From positions 87,032 through 151,031 of the forward strand of contig NZ_JAGYPG010000005.1 of NCBI RefSeq assembly GCF_018343625.1: a stretch of 64,000 bases of DNA, in the 5' to 3' direction. The notes beneath the pieces were generated by a model. It was given only the letters and a program-made list of their open reading frames with translations, made no database searches and was not told where the DNA came from. Both the position numbers and the translations under genes were made by a program. Each line of letters begins with the position of its first letter. Positions within the stretch are counted from its first letter, which is position 1. Below are positions 9,056-21,416 of the stretch, one piece after another. The DNA comes from Lederbergia citri. GTDB lineage: Bacteria > Bacillota > Bacilli > Bacillales > Bacillaceae_C.

Positions 9056-9070
9056 AGCAAGCGTTTCCAA
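9056..9070 (+). promoter_or_regulatory. cre site (CcpA) before the sugar importer
   Basis: Read on the minus strand, TTGGAAACGCTTGCT matches all 15 positions of WTGNAANCGNWNNCW. It lies 20 nt before the start codon of the binding-protein gene, a position where CcpA would block transcription when a preferred sugar is present. Confidence 0.7.
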
Positions 9071-9089
9071 TTTTGAGGAGGTATAACCA

Positions 9090-10373
9090 GTGAAGAAACT
9101 ATTATTATTAGTTGTCGCAAGTATCATGATGCTTGCTGCATGCGGTTCAGGTTCAAAAGAAGGAGGAGACTCCGGTAAGAGTGGTGATTCTAATACGATT
9201 ACTGCTTGGGCGTGGGATCCTAATTTCAATATAGCAGCTTTGAAGCTTGCTGATGAATCTTATAATGGTGAAGAAGAGATTAATCTTAACATTATTGAAA
9301 ACGCTCAACCTGATATTGTTTCTAAATTAAATACAGGCTTAAGTTCCGGAACAATGAAAGGGATGCCAAATCTTGTTCTAATTGAAGATTACCGTGCGCA
9401 AAGCTTTTTAAAAGCGTATCCAGACGCATTTTATGATTTATCTGAGTATATCAATAAAGATGATTTTGCCCCTTATAAAATCGAGTCTGCTAGTCTAGAT
9501 GGAAAATTATATGGCTTGCCTTTTGATACAGGTGTAGCTGGCTTATACATTCGTACAGATATGATTGAAGAAGCTGGATATACAGTGGATGATTTTACAA
9601 ATATCACTTGGGACCAATTTATTGAAATGGGTAAAAAAGTGAAAGAAAAAACAGGAAAGCCAATGATTACGGTTGACCCTAACGACTTAGGAACCATTCG
9701 TATGATGATTCAAACAGCAGGAAAATGGTACTTAAAAGAAGATGGAGTTACTCCTGATATTAGTGGCAACAAAGCATTGGCTGAAGCATTCCGTGTTTAT
9801 AAAACGATGCTAAAAGATGAAGTTGCTGGAGTTCATTCTGACTGGAGCCAATTACTTGCAGGCTTTAACAATGGGGAAGTAGCAGCAGTTGCGCAAGGTA
9901 ACTGGATTACACCAAGTATTAAAGCTGAAGATTCACAATCTGGAAAATGGGCTGTCGTACCAATTCCAAGATTAGACTTACCGGGAGCAGTTAATGCTTC
10001 AAACTTAGGTGGAAGTTCATTCTATGTGTTAAATGTTGATGGTAAAGAAAAAGCAGCTGAGTTCTTAGCGAATACTTTTGGTTCTAATAAAGATTTTTAT
10101 CAAAATCTAGTAACAAAAGTAGGGGCAATCGGTACTTATACACAAGCCTCTGATGGTGATGCGTATAAAGCAGAAGATCCTTACTTCGGTGGTCAAAAGA
10201 CTGTTGCTGATTTTTCAAAATGGATGGAAGAAATTCCAACTGTTAACTACGGCATGCATACGTATGCGGTAGAAGATATTTTAGTAGCCGAGATGCAAAA
10301 TTATTTAAACGGCCAAGATATTAAAGATGTCCTTAATAATGCTCAAAAACAAGCAGATGCACAATTAAAATAA
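9090..10373 (+). CDS. Sugar ABC transporter substrate-binding lipoprotein
   Basis: A 427-residue family-1 extracellular solute-binding protein. The signal peptide MKKLLLLVVASIMMLAAC ends in a lipobox LAAC, so Cys18 would be lipidated and the protein anchored to the outer face of the membrane. The mature part begins with a Ser/Gly linker, then ITAWAWDPNFN, typical of the MalE/GanS-like fold. GTG start at 9090 with GAGGAGGT 7 nt upstream. It is first in an operon with two permeases and lacZ, so a beta-galactoside or oligosaccharide is the likely ligand. A cre site lies in front of it. Confidence 0.92.
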   Translation: MKKLLLLVVASIMMLAACGSGSKEGGDSGKSGDSNTITAWAWDPNFNIAALKLADESYNGEEEINLNIIENAQPDIVSKLNTGLSSGTMKGMPNLVLIEDYRAQSFLKAYPDAFYDLSEYINKDDFAPYKIESASLDGKLYGLPFDTGVAGLYIRTDMIEEAGYTVDDFTNITWDQFIEMGKKVKEKTGKPMITVDPNDLGTIRMMIQTAGKWYLKEDGVTPDISGNKALAEAFRVYKTMLKDEVAGVHSDWSQLLAGFNNGEVAAVAQGNWITPSIKAEDSQSGKWAVVPIPRLDLPGAVNASNLGGSSFYVLNVDGKEKAAEFLANTFGSNKDFYQNLVTKVGAIGTYTQASDGDAYKAEDPYFGGQKTVADFSKWMEEIPTVNYGMHTYAVEDILVAEMQNYLNGQDIKDVLNNAQKQADAQLK

Positions 10374-10388
10374 TTTTTCTAAAATCAG

Positions 10389-10455
10389 CCTTGGTCAAGT
10401 TCTGCATTCGGGCGTATGGACTTTTACCATAAGCCTAGTGGAGCTTGTTCCAAGG
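10389..10455 (+). repeat. Long stem-loop after the binding-protein gene
   Basis: Arms CCTTGGTCAAGTTC (10389-10402) and GAGCTTGTTCCAAGG (10441-10455) pair with few mismatches. A smaller hairpin TATGG/CCATA lies in the loop. There is no T run after it. It may stabilise the upstream message, as stem-loops between binding-protein and permease genes often do. Confidence 0.55.
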
Positions 10456-10467
10456 TTTTACCTAAAA

Positions 10468-10621
10468 GAGGATATTCAAAAAGTCCGGTAAAAATGACAC
10501 TTCGAATTTCTTCGTTTGCTTGTTTCTCCGCTGCTCATGTATGTAATAGCATACATTCCGCTGCTCGAAACTACGCCGCCTTGAAATTTTTGGTCCTTTT
10601 TATCCTCCTTTTTGAATCCTC
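10468..10621. repeat. MITE-like long imperfect palindrome in the operon
   Basis: Terminal inverted repeats GAGGATATTCAAAAAG (10468-10483) and CTTTTTGAATCCTC (10608-10621) bound a ~154-bp imperfect palindrome. The centre has ATGTATG / CATACAT and CCGCTGCTC twice in direct orientation. No convincing reading frame lies inside. The size and structure resemble small non-autonomous intergenic elements of bacilli. It sits inside an operon, between the lipoprotein and permease genes. Confidence 0.6.
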
Positions 10622-10667
10622 AATTTTTAGAGGACCTGCAATTGCTTTAGCCTAAGGAGATGAGAAC

Positions 10668-11540
10668 ATGAGCAACAAACTGAAGAATAATGCAATCGGC
10701 TGGTCATTTGTCCTTTTTGCCACCATTTTTATCGTTATATTTTATTTCTTGCCGATGATCCAGGCCTTCATCCTATCGTTTAAATCCGGTATGGGGAATA
10801 ACTTGGAATTCGTTGGAATAGATAACTACACTAGATTATTTAAAGATCCTACATTTCTAGCAGCATTAAAAAATACTTTTATCTATTTGATTGTCCAAGT
10901 CCCTATTATGATCATTTTGGCTTTAGTTTTGTCAGTTTTATTAAATGATCCTAAATTGAAGTTCAAAGGCTTTTTTAGAACAGCGATCTTTTTGCCAGCT
11001 GTTACCTCACTTGTAGCTTATTCCATTATCTTTAAATATTTATTTGGTTTAGATGGAATCCTTAATCAGTTTTTAATGGGCATTTCTCTTATTTCAAAAC
11101 CAATTCCATGGTTAACGGATCCATTACTTGCAAAAATAACCATTATTATCGCGATTACATGGCGCTGGACTGGCTATAACATGATTTTTTACTTGTCAGG
11201 ACTTCAAAATGTAGATCAATCAATCTATGAAGCTGCAAAAATAGATGGGGCAAATGCGTTTCAAGTGTTCACTAAAATTACGATTCCTGTTTTAAAACCA
11301 ATCATTTTATTTACCTCTATTACTTCAACCATTGGAACACTTCAAATATTTGATGAAATCATGAATATTACGAAGGGTGGACCTGGGAATTCGACCGTCT
11401 CCATCTCTCAATATATTTACAACTTATCATTTAAATATTCGCCTGACTTCGGGTATGCGGCGGCTGTATCATTTGTAATCGTTATATTAATCGTTATCTT
11501 TTCATCATTACAATTTAAAGCGGCAGGTGATCGAAATTGA
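10668..11540 (+). CDS. Sugar ABC transporter permease (MalF/UgpA-like)
   Basis: A 290-residue membrane protein with six predicted transmembrane segments and the binding-protein-dependent permease signature EAAKIDGANAFQVFTKITIPVLKP (about residues 188-211), the loop that contacts the ATPase. Family name MetI-like/MalF-type. The ribosome binding site AAGGAGATG precedes the ATG. Its stop overlaps the TTG start of the second permease, so the two are translationally coupled. No ATPase gene is present nearby, which implies use of a shared MsmX-type ATPase. Confidence 0.92.
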   Translation: MSNKLKNNAIGWSFVLFATIFIVIFYFLPMIQAFILSFKSGMGNNLEFVGIDNYTRLFKDPTFLAALKNTFIYLIVQVPIMIILALVLSVLLNDPKLKFKGFFRTAIFLPAVTSLVAYSIIFKYLFGLDGILNQFLMGISLISKPIPWLTDPLLAKITIIIAITWRWTGYNMIFYLSGLQNVDQSIYEAAKIDGANAFQVFTKITIPVLKPIILFTSITSTIGTLQIFDEIMNITKGGPGNSTVSISQYIYNLSFKYSPDFGYAAAVSFVIVILIVIFSSLQFKAAGDRN

Positions 11541-12361
11541 CTACATTTAAAAGAGTTTTTGCGTATGTCTTCTTATCGATAGCTGCATTCATTTCCATTT
11601 TTCCATTCTTTTGGATGATTATTAGTTCTACGAATGAATCGAAAGAAGTTACAAAAGGCCGGTTGCTTCCAGGGAGTCACTTTTTTGAAAACATGCAGAA
11701 ATTATTTGAAAATGTCAATATGGGAACAGCGTTGTTAAACTCTGCGATTGTTGCGATTGCAACGACGGTTTTAGCGTTGATTATCGCGTCTTTAGCGGGA
11801 TACGGATTTGAAATCTTCCGCAGTAAAAAGAAAGACATCGTATTTAATATTTTGCTATTGTCGATGATGATTCCGTTTGCAGCTTTGATGGTTCCGCTCT
11901 ATCGTATGTTTGGTTCAATTTCTCAAGTAGTGCCATTCATTGGAATCGATACATTGGCAGCCGTTTCTTTACCGACAATTACGACAGCGTTTTTAATCTT
12001 TTTATTTAGGCAAAATACGAAAATGTTCGCAAAAGATCTAGTAGAAGCTGGCCGTATTGACGGTTTATCAGAAATAGGCATCTTTTTCAAAATTTTTATG
12101 CCATCAATGAAAACGACGTATGCAGCAGCAGCTATTATTACGTTTATGGGTAGTTGGAATAACTACTTATGGCCACTCGTTGTCATTCAATCGCCGGAAA
12201 AACAAACGATTCCATTACTTATCTCTAACTTAGGTTCAGGATATACACCTGACTACGGTGTGATTATGATGGCCATTGTGATTGCTACATTACCTACGGC
12301 ACTAGTCTTTTTCTTAATGCAAAAACACTTTGTTGCCGGTATGATGGGATCTGTAAAATAA
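11537..12361 (+). CDS. Sugar ABC transporter permease (MalG/LacG-like)
   Basis: A 274-residue partner of the preceding permease. It has six predicted membrane helices and the EAA loop EAGRIDGLSEIGIFFKIFMP (about residues 175-194). It ends with the family-typical FVAGMMGSVK. The TTG start at 11537 overlaps the upstream TGA stop (TTGA), a coupled start. lacZ follows after 17 nt, so uptake and hydrolysis are on one transcript. Confidence 0.92.
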   Translation: MTTFKRVFAYVFLSIAAFISIFPFFWMIISSTNESKEVTKGRLLPGSHFFENMQKLFENVNMGTALLNSAIVAIATTVLALIIASLAGYGFEIFRSKKKDIVFNILLLSMMIPFAALMVPLYRMFGSISQVVPFIGIDTLAAVSLPTITTAFLIFLFRQNTKMFAKDLVEAGRIDGLSEIGIFFKIFMPSMKTTYAAAAIITFMGSWNNYLWPLVVIQSPEKQTIPLLISNLGSGYTPDYGVIMMAIVIATLPTALVFFLMQKHFVAGMMGSVK

Positions 12362-12378
12362 AGAAAGTGGGGATTTAG

Positions 12379-15507
<3,129 letters not shown>

Positions 15508-15518
15508 TGTTTTGAAAG

Positions 15519-15568
15519 GAAAAGGATAGGTGAACGGGATAATATTCTGTAACCTATCCTTTTTCTAT
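15519..15568 (+). terminator. Terminator of the lacZ operon
   Basis: Inverted repeat AAAGGATAGGT / ACCTATCCTTT with a 20-nt loop, followed by TTTTTC. It lies 12 nt after the lacZ stop. Confidence 0.85.
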
Positions 15569-15590
15569 TTTTAATTATGGCAGGTGCAGC

Positions 15591-15791
15591 AGAGAAATGC
15601 TGTGATTCAGGTCGATTCACAGCAGAACTATGAGAAATACAAGAGTTATGCTGCGATAGAGATGGATGCACCGCAGAATAGTGACAAGTAGTGGAGTTAT
15701 GCAACGATTGGAATGGATGCTCGGCAGAATTGTAACAAATCTTAGAGAAATGCAGTGATTAGGTTCAATACAGAGCAGAATGGTGGAATTT
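15591..15791. repeat. 51-bp tandem repeat array, about four degenerate copies
   Basis: Copies begin with GCAGAA at 15622, 15673, 15724 and 15775, exactly 51 bp apart, with an eroded copy before them from 15591. Shared positions include GAG(T/A)(T/A)ATGC at unit position 22-30 and CGAT near 33-36. There are no spacers. The period and some of the sequence (TGAGAAATAC) recur in the array at 60735-60989. Confidence 0.75.
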
Positions 15792-15900
15792 CATATATCG
15801 TTAAGCAGGCCAAATTCCTTAAAACTCCAAAAGTAGTAAACTATGAGAAAAAACAGTATCATTAACATAGGTATAATAATTTTTATATTGGAGGGATAAA

Positions 15901-16917
15901 ATGAAAGCGCTATTTATTGGTGGAACAGGGACGATTAGTTCAGCTATTACACAGCAGCTAGCGGAAAGTGGTTGTGAACTGTATCTTTTGAATAGAGGTA
16001 CAAGAAATGACAATCTGCCAGCTGGTGTCAAAGTCATTACGGCAGATATTCATGATGAACAAAAGGTTGCTGACCTTATAAAAGATCATGAATTCGATGT
16101 AGTTGCAGATTTTATCGCCTTTGTACCAGAACATGTGGAAAGAGATTACCGACTTTTTAAAGGGAAAACGAAGCAATATATTTTTATTAGCTCTGCATCT
16201 GCTTATCAAAAACCGTTATCTGATTATCGGATTACAGAAGGAACACCATTATCCAATCCATATTGGGAGTATTCTCGAAACAAAATTGCTTGTGAAGATT
16301 ATTTGATGAAGCAATATCGAGATAATGGTTTTCCAATCACAATCGTTAGGCCAAGCCATACATATAGTGAACGTTCGATTCCACTTGGTGTGCATGGCAA
16401 CAACGGCAGCTGGCAAGTAGCAAAAAGGATGCTTGAAAATAAGCCAGTCATTATTCATGGGGACGGTACTACCTTATGGACTTTGACACATAATCGTGAT
16501 TTTGCAAAGGGTTTTATAGGTTTGATGGGGAATATCCATGCAATTGGGGAGTCTGTCCATATCACGTCGGATGAATCGGTTACTTGGAATCAAATATATG
16601 AAATTATCGCTGATGCTTTAGGAGTAAAACTAAATGCCGTTCATGTTCCATCTGAATTTTTAGATGCTTGCAGCATATATGACTTTAGGGGCGGACTTAT
16701 TGGAGATAAAGCAAATACAGTTGTATTTGATAATTCAAAGCTAAAAAGACTTGTACCGGATTTTGTGGCTACGACTAGAGTTGATCAAGGCATTAAGCAA
16801 ACGGTTCAATTTATTTTAAAACATCCAGAACTTCAAAAAGAAGATCCGGAATTCGACGCTTGGTGTGATAGAGTAATAGAAGTATTGGATGAAGCATTGA
16901 AGAAAATAAAAGAATAG
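15901..16917 (+). CDS. NAD(P)-dependent SDR-type epimerase/dehydratase
   Basis: A 338-residue extended short-chain dehydrogenase. The Rossmann motif GGTGTIS is at residues 7-13, LLNRG follows strand 2, and the catalytic Ser-Tyr-Lys set is seen in ISSASAYQ and YSRNK (about 122-126). The best family match by eye is the atypical NAD-dependent epimerase group that includes CSP41-like sugar-nucleotide-binding proteins. A GGAGGG box precedes the ATG. It is monocistronic with its own terminator. The final ~112 codons recur as a broken copy at 31149-31485. Substrate unknown; between two galactoside loci, a sugar is likely. Confidence 0.85.
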   Translation: MKALFIGGTGTISSAITQQLAESGCELYLLNRGTRNDNLPAGVKVITADIHDEQKVADLIKDHEFDVVADFIAFVPEHVERDYRLFKGKTKQYIFISSASAYQKPLSDYRITEGTPLSNPYWEYSRNKIACEDYLMKQYRDNGFPITIVRPSHTYSERSIPLGVHGNNGSWQVAKRMLENKPVIIHGDGTTLWTLTHNRDFAKGFIGLMGNIHAIGESVHITSDESVTWNQIYEIIADALGVKLNAVHVPSEFLDACSIYDFRGGLIGDKANTVVFDNSKLKRLVPDFVATTRVDQGIKQTVQFILKHPELQKEDPEFDAWCDRVIEVLDEALKKIKE

Positions 16918-16928
16918 AACTATGTCAA

Positions 16929-16968
16929 TGAGCTATCGGGAAAAAATCCTGATGGCTTATTTTTTTGT
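16929..16968 (+). terminator. Terminator after the SDR epimerase gene
   Basis: Stem AGCTATCGGG / TCCTGATGGCT around an A-rich loop, then a long T run. A related hairpin (CAAGCTATC / GATAGCTTG) ends the duplicated fragment at 31497-31528. Confidence 0.7.
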
Positions 16969-17101
16969 GAAAACAAAATGAAATATTAGTAATGTAATTG
17001 TAACAATAGCTTAAATGGGAAAGCATTCAAAAAGTCATCCTAATTTAAAGAACATGAATCTTAAGTAAAATAGGAACAAATTGGATTTCATTAACAAAAA
17101 A

Positions 17102-17429
17102 ATCAAAGAATCTACAAGTATTCTACCAAAACTACTTCGTCTACCATATGTTTTTTTTAATGATTCTGTCATAAAATATGCAAAAGAACCCGACTATTCT
17201 ATTCTCTGATCAGTATATTCATCGGATTGTCGTAGCGCAAAGCCTGTCAATTGAGTAGTTAAATCACCCATTACAAACGGAACAATCGTTTTAATTCATG
17301 ACATTCATTAAGAACACAGGTGCATTTCCTCAACTGTTAACAGCATAAGAAACGGAAGGCTATCAATTTATGACAGTGTAACAATTTCTTGAATGGAAAG
17401 AGCAAGGTAGGGAGGTCAGCATTATTGAT
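17102..17429 (+). pseudogene. Decayed polysaccharide deacetylase (C-terminal half)
   Basis: Translation from 17102 gives LPKLLRLPYVFFNDSV, then DCRSAKPV, then NGTIVLIHDIH. After a one-base frameshift near 17310 it continues FPQLLTA, ETEGYQFMTV and QFLEWKEQGR. These are the conserved C-terminal motifs of PgdA/PdaA-type polysaccharide deacetylases (the RPPYG, the DWR and the LHDIH motifs). At least four stop codons and the frameshift interrupt it, and the N-terminal half is missing. It fills most of the gap between the SDR gene and the ROK gene. Confidence 0.75.
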
Positions 17430-17574
17430 ATGTTAAATATCATTATTTTTATATGGTTGACTATTTTTTGAAAAAATCATTTTCCTTCATAGCCTTATGG
17501 TAAATGGCTGAACAAATCCCCATCCTCACTCTTTCCAAACAGACTAAATGGCTGATTGATAACACATTTATACT

Positions 17575-18828
17575 TTAATTACTCGAAATATTCCCCTTTT
17601 TCAAACTCGCCAATGGAAAGTCTCCTTTAAATAACTCGTTAATCCATAATGTTGCAGCACCAAGGACATCAGCGTTTCTTCCAAGTTTAGATTGAGTTAA
17701 TTCCAACCTAGCTACATTTGTTTTTAGTGCATGACTTTTAAAAGACTCAGATAATGGATTCATGACCAAATCACCGCCGCGTAAAATACCACCTGTTACA
17801 ATCACTTTTTCCGGATTAAAAACATTTACAAGCGTTGAGATGCCAATGCCTAAATAGCGTGAGGCCGTTTCTAAGGTTGTTAACGTTAGCTTATCATTTT
17901 GTTTTGCAGCGGCGTATACATGAACGGGATTAATTTGATCTGGGTCTTTTTCAATATCAGTTATAAGACTAGGAAATCCTTTTTTAATTTTAATTTTGAT
18001 ATTTTCAAGAATCGATAATTCACTTGATATTGTTTCTAAACATCCATAATTTCCGCAAGAACAAAGTGAACCATTATCTTGAACAATTGTATGACCTATC
18101 TGACCTGCTCCAAAATCATTTCCATGAAAAAGCTCTCCATTGATCATTATACTTGCACCAATTCCATAATCGATATTCAAAATTATAAAAGAATTTAGCC
18201 CAGCACCTTCTCCGAACCAATATTCAGCCATTGCTAGTGAATTACAGTCATTATCAACAATAACAGGAGTATTCATTTTTTCTTCGAGTATTTTCTTTAT
18301 GGGAACATTACGCCAGTTTAGATGTGGAGGGTAAATAGAAATCCCTTTTATTGGATCTACAATCCCATGCATTCCAAGGCCAATGCCATTAATATCCGCT
18401 ATTTTCGTTTTAGATAATTCCAGCATTTGATTAACTAAACCTGAAACTAGTTCCATCGTATTTTCGGGGGAGGTAACACGACCTAGTTTTTCTTCTAAAA
18501 AATATAAAGTCTCGCCTAGCATGTTAAATAATCCGATTTTTATTGATTCTGATCTTATAGTAATGCCAATTACTTTAAATGAATTTTTATTTAACTCATA
18601 TATTACGGGAAATCTTCCCCGTTTAATGGGTGATTCCCCCATGTTTTTAATTAATTTATAACTTTCAAGTTCATTAATAATATCCGTCACCCCTGGAATT
18701 GTAAGTCCAGTGATTTTTGCTATCTCTGATTTTGGAGCGGGACCATTCTCTTTTAATATTTTTAAAATTAACTTTTGGTTCAATTGTTTCATTAAATTTT
18801 TACTTACTTTTCGGGTTTTATCAATCAT
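17575..18828 (-). CDS. ROK-family transcriptional regulator (XylR/NagC type)
   Basis: A 417-residue repressor-like protein. Residues ~15-70 form a winged helix-turn-helix (KSEIAKITGLTIPGVTDIIN). The rest is a ROK sugar-kinase-like fold with GLGMHGIVD, the sugar-binding VDNDCNSLAMAEYWFG, and a zinc motif GH...CSCGNYGCLE. Such proteins bind a sugar effector and release DNA. The ATG at 18828 has AAGGAGT 8 nt upstream. The gene is divergent from the second galactoside operon, sharing a ~236-bp promoter region, so that operon is its likely target. Confidence 0.92.
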   Translation of the reverse strand: MIDKTRKVSKNLMKQLNQKLILKILKENGPAPKSEIAKITGLTIPGVTDIINELESYKLIKNMGESPIKRGRFPVIYELNKNSFKVIGITIRSESIKIGLFNMLGETLYFLEEKLGRVTSPENTMELVSGLVNQMLELSKTKIADINGIGLGMHGIVDPIKGISIYPPHLNWRNVPIKKILEEKMNTPVIVDNDCNSLAMAEYWFGEGAGLNSFIILNIDYGIGASIMINGELFHGNDFGAGQIGHTIVQDNGSLCSCGNYGCLETISSELSILENIKIKIKKGFPSLITDIEKDPDQINPVHVYAAAKQNDKLTLTTLETASRYLGIGISTLVNVFNPEKVIVTGGILRGGDLVMNPLSESFKSHALKTNVARLELTQSKLGRNADVLGAATLWINELFKGDFPLASLKKGNISSN

Positions 18829-18990
18829 TCATAATGACTCCTTATTAATTATTACATTATTATCATTAACTAAGTTTATTATATAAAAGAGTATATAAAT
18901 AAACAAACTTATAATAAAAAACTATACACATCCTTAATACTAAAAACTCTGTATTTACGGCATTATTTTTTGAATTATTTAAAAATGCGG

Positions 18991-19020
18991 TTGACTTTAT
19001 TAAGGTGACTTTAATATAAT
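18991..19020 (+). promoter_or_regulatory. Sigma-A promoter of the second carbohydrate operon
   Basis: TTGACT (18991-18996), an 18-nt spacer, then a perfect TATAAT (19015-19020). It reads towards the binding-protein gene at 19065. Confidence 0.7.
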
Positions 19021-19028
19021 GTGAATAG

Positions 19029-19042
19029 TGAAAGCGCTGTCA
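19029..19042 (+). promoter_or_regulatory. cre site (CcpA) at the start of the second operon
   Basis: TGAAAGCGCTGTCA is a near-perfect cre core. It begins 8 nt after the -10 box, over the expected transcription start, so CcpA binding would block initiation under glucose. Confidence 0.8.
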
Positions 19043-19064
19043 AAAAAACGAGGGGGTATTAAGT

Positions 19065-20354
19065 GTGAAGATGAAAAAAAAGTATTTAATTTGGTTTGTT
19101 TTTATTCTCTCTTTGGTGTTGCTAACTGCTTGTTCTAGTGAAAAAGAAAAGGCAAATAGTGATGGCGGAAAAAAAGAAATTACTGTTTGGACTTGGCCAA
19201 ATAATGATCAGACTTTTGAAGAAATTACGGTTCCTTTATTTGAAGAAGAATTTCCCGATATCAAAGTAAAGGTTCAGGCGTTTCCTCAAGGAGATTATCA
19301 TAAAAAACTTGCATCTGCTTTAGTTGCCAATGAGGGTCCGGATGTAGCTATGGTTGAGATTGGAAATGTTATAAATTTTAAGGATATGGGGATGTTTGAG
19401 AACTTAAATGACGCACCATATAATGCTTCAGAGTATAAAGACGGTTACCTAGACTATTTTTGGGATTATGCATCAACAAAAGATGGGTATGTGTTTGCGT
19501 TACCAAAAAACTCTGGACCTGCCGCAATGTTTTATAATAAGAGAGTTTTTAAAGATGCGGGTCTTCCTACAGATCCTGATGGAGTACATGATTTACTAAA
19601 AACATGGGATGATTATATTGATTTGGCGGAAAAGCTATCAATTTCCGGTAAACAGTGGATGTTAGCGACACCGCATAAAATAGTTGATGCTATCGTTCAA
19701 CAGTCAGGTACATCTTATTTCAATGGAGAGGGCGAATTATTAATCGATAACGAGCATTTTTTGTATAGTTATAAGCTGATAGAACAGTTGTATGCAAAAG
19801 ATGCTATTGCACCTTTTGAGGAATGGTCCCCCGAGTGGAATGCATCCATACAAAATGGAACAGTCGCAACATATTTGTACGGTAACTGGTTTGGTAAGTA
19901 CTTAAAGAACAATGCTGAAGGCTCCGATGGCGAATGGGGTGTTACATATGCTCCGTCATATAACGGAAAAAGTGCTTATGATAATGGTGGAGATTTTATA
20001 GGTATTGTTAAAACAAGTAAGAAAAAAGAAAGTGCATGGGAGTTTGTAAAATTTGTAACTCAAAATCATAAAAATTTAGAGGAAATGTACAAAAAAGATG
20101 ATTTGTATCCAACTTATTTAGAAGTTTTAGATGAAGATTGGATGAATAATGAAGATTCTTTTTTTGGTGGTCAAATTACAAATGAGATATTTAAAAATGT
20201 TGCAGAAGATATGGCGGCACCATTTGTGACTACGAATGATCCAATAGCGTCAGATGGAATAAAAAGTTTAATAACGAATTTCACTATAGGTGAAATGAAA
20301 ATGGAAGAAGCACTAGACCAAGCTATTAAGGAAATAGAAGCAAGGAAAAAGTAA
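19065..20354 (+). CDS. Sugar ABC transporter substrate-binding lipoprotein
   Basis: A 429-residue family-1 solute-binding protein. A signal peptide with a basic start MKMKKK ends in lipobox LTAC (Cys23), followed by a charged linker and KEITVWTWPNNDQ. The GTG at 19065 is preferred because AGGGGG lies 8 nt upstream; the ATG at 19071 is less well placed. It is first in the long operon that contains two permeases, GH2, CBM9 and galactonate-pathway genes, so it should capture a galactose-containing oligosaccharide. It is a distant paralogue of the lipoprotein at 9090. Confidence 0.92.
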   Translation: MKMKKKYLIWFVFILSLVLLTACSSEKEKANSDGGKKEITVWTWPNNDQTFEEITVPLFEEEFPDIKVKVQAFPQGDYHKKLASALVANEGPDVAMVEIGNVINFKDMGMFENLNDAPYNASEYKDGYLDYFWDYASTKDGYVFALPKNSGPAAMFYNKRVFKDAGLPTDPDGVHDLLKTWDDYIDLAEKLSISGKQWMLATPHKIVDAIVQQSGTSYFNGEGELLIDNEHFLYSYKLIEQLYAKDAIAPFEEWSPEWNASIQNGTVATYLYGNWFGKYLKNNAEGSDGEWGVTYAPSYNGKSAYDNGGDFIGIVKTSKKKESAWEFVKFVTQNHKNLEEMYKKDDLYPTYLEVLDEDWMNNEDSFFGGQITNEIFKNVAEDMAAPFVTTNDPIASDGIKSLITNFTIGEMKMEEALDQAIKEIEARKK

Positions 20355-20424
20355 TAATAATTGCTTTGCATAACTAATGGGCAGTGAAAAATCTGCTCAT
20401 TAGTTAAAGGAGGCGTTGAAAACC

Positions 20425-21399
20425 ATGGTAATTGCTAAAAATCAAGAAAATAGAGCAAAATTGAATGAAGATAGCCAAGTGAATATAAACGTTGATAATA
20501 AATCTAAATTAACCACCTTATTGAAAAAAGTGAAGCAAAATAAAATGTTTTATGTATTTGTCGCCCCCTTCTTTATTCTTTTTATCATATTCAATGCATT
20601 TCCAATCATAGCGTCATTTTTTCTGGGATTTACAAGTTGGAATGGAGTAGGAATACCGGAATTTGTTGGTATTAGAAATTATTCCAGATTATTTAATGAT
20701 CCAGTATTTATAAAGTCAATTTATAATACCATTTTTATGTGGTTTTTCTCGACTGTATTAACTTTGGGATTGGCATTTATCCTAGCTTTCATGGTGAATC
20801 ATTATATTACAAAGGCAAGAGGATTTTATAGAGTAGTCTTTTTATTTCCTTTATTAGTAGCACCTGCATTAACAGCAATCATGATTAGTGTCCTATTTTC
20901 TACAAATTCCGGGATAATCAATGTTGTGATTAGTCTTTTTACTGGGGGCACTTTTACACACGAATGGTTGCGGTCAACGTTTTGGGTCAAACCCTTGGTT
21001 GTATTAATTATAATTTGGAGATGGACCGGATATCATTTTATTTTACATATTGCAGGGTTACAGACAATTCCGAATGATTTATACGACGCAGCAAAAATAG
21101 ATGGTGCAAATGGAAAACAAATTGTATGGTACATTACATTACCTCTTATGATTCCGATTTTATTTGTAAGTTTAATAACGGCTACTGTCGGAGGTATCCA
21201 GTTATTTGATGAACCGTTTGTGTTAACCCAAGGTAGCGGTGGTGTTAATAACGCGGGTCTAAGTATGGGAATGTATTTATACAAGACAGCTTTTGAATAC
21301 TTTGAATTTGGCTTAGCTTCAGCACAATCTTATGTCCTTTTTGGAATGATCATGATTGTAACCTTGATAAATGCTCGATTACTAAGAAAGAGAACTTAG
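20425..21399 (+). CDS. Sugar ABC transporter permease (MalF/UgpA-like)
   Basis: A 324-residue permease with an unusually long polar N-terminal arm (about 45 residues) before the first membrane helix. Six predicted helices follow, with the EAA loop YDAAKIDGANGKQIVWYITLP. The ATG at 20425 is chosen because AAAGGAGG (20407-20414) is too close to the TTG at 20416. Second gene of the importer; its partner permease follows after 17 nt. Confidence 0.92.
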   Translation: MVIAKNQENRAKLNEDSQVNINVDNKSKLTTLLKKVKQNKMFYVFVAPFFILFIIFNAFPIIASFFLGFTSWNGVGIPEFVGIRNYSRLFNDPVFIKSIYNTIFMWFFSTVLTLGLAFILAFMVNHYITKARGFYRVVFLFPLLVAPALTAIMISVLFSTNSGIINVVISLFTGGTFTHEWLRSTFWVKPLVVLIIIWRWTGYHFILHIAGLQTIPNDLYDAAKIDGANGKQIVWYITLPLMIPILFVSLITATVGGIQLFDEPFVLTQGSGGVNNAGLSMGMYLYKTAFEYFEFGLASAQSYVLFGMIMIVTLINARLLRKRT

Positions 21400-21416
21400 G
21401 GAAGGAGGTATTTATT

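Noticed and set aside
10416-10655. 79-codon open frame between lipoprotein and permease genes
   Set aside because: No ribosome binding site, and it lies wholly within inverted-repeat sequence; the codons follow the palindrome rather than a protein pattern.
15591-15791. Possible CRISPR array
   Set aside because: The 51-bp units are contiguous with no unique spacers and no cas genes nearby. The same holds for 60735-60989.
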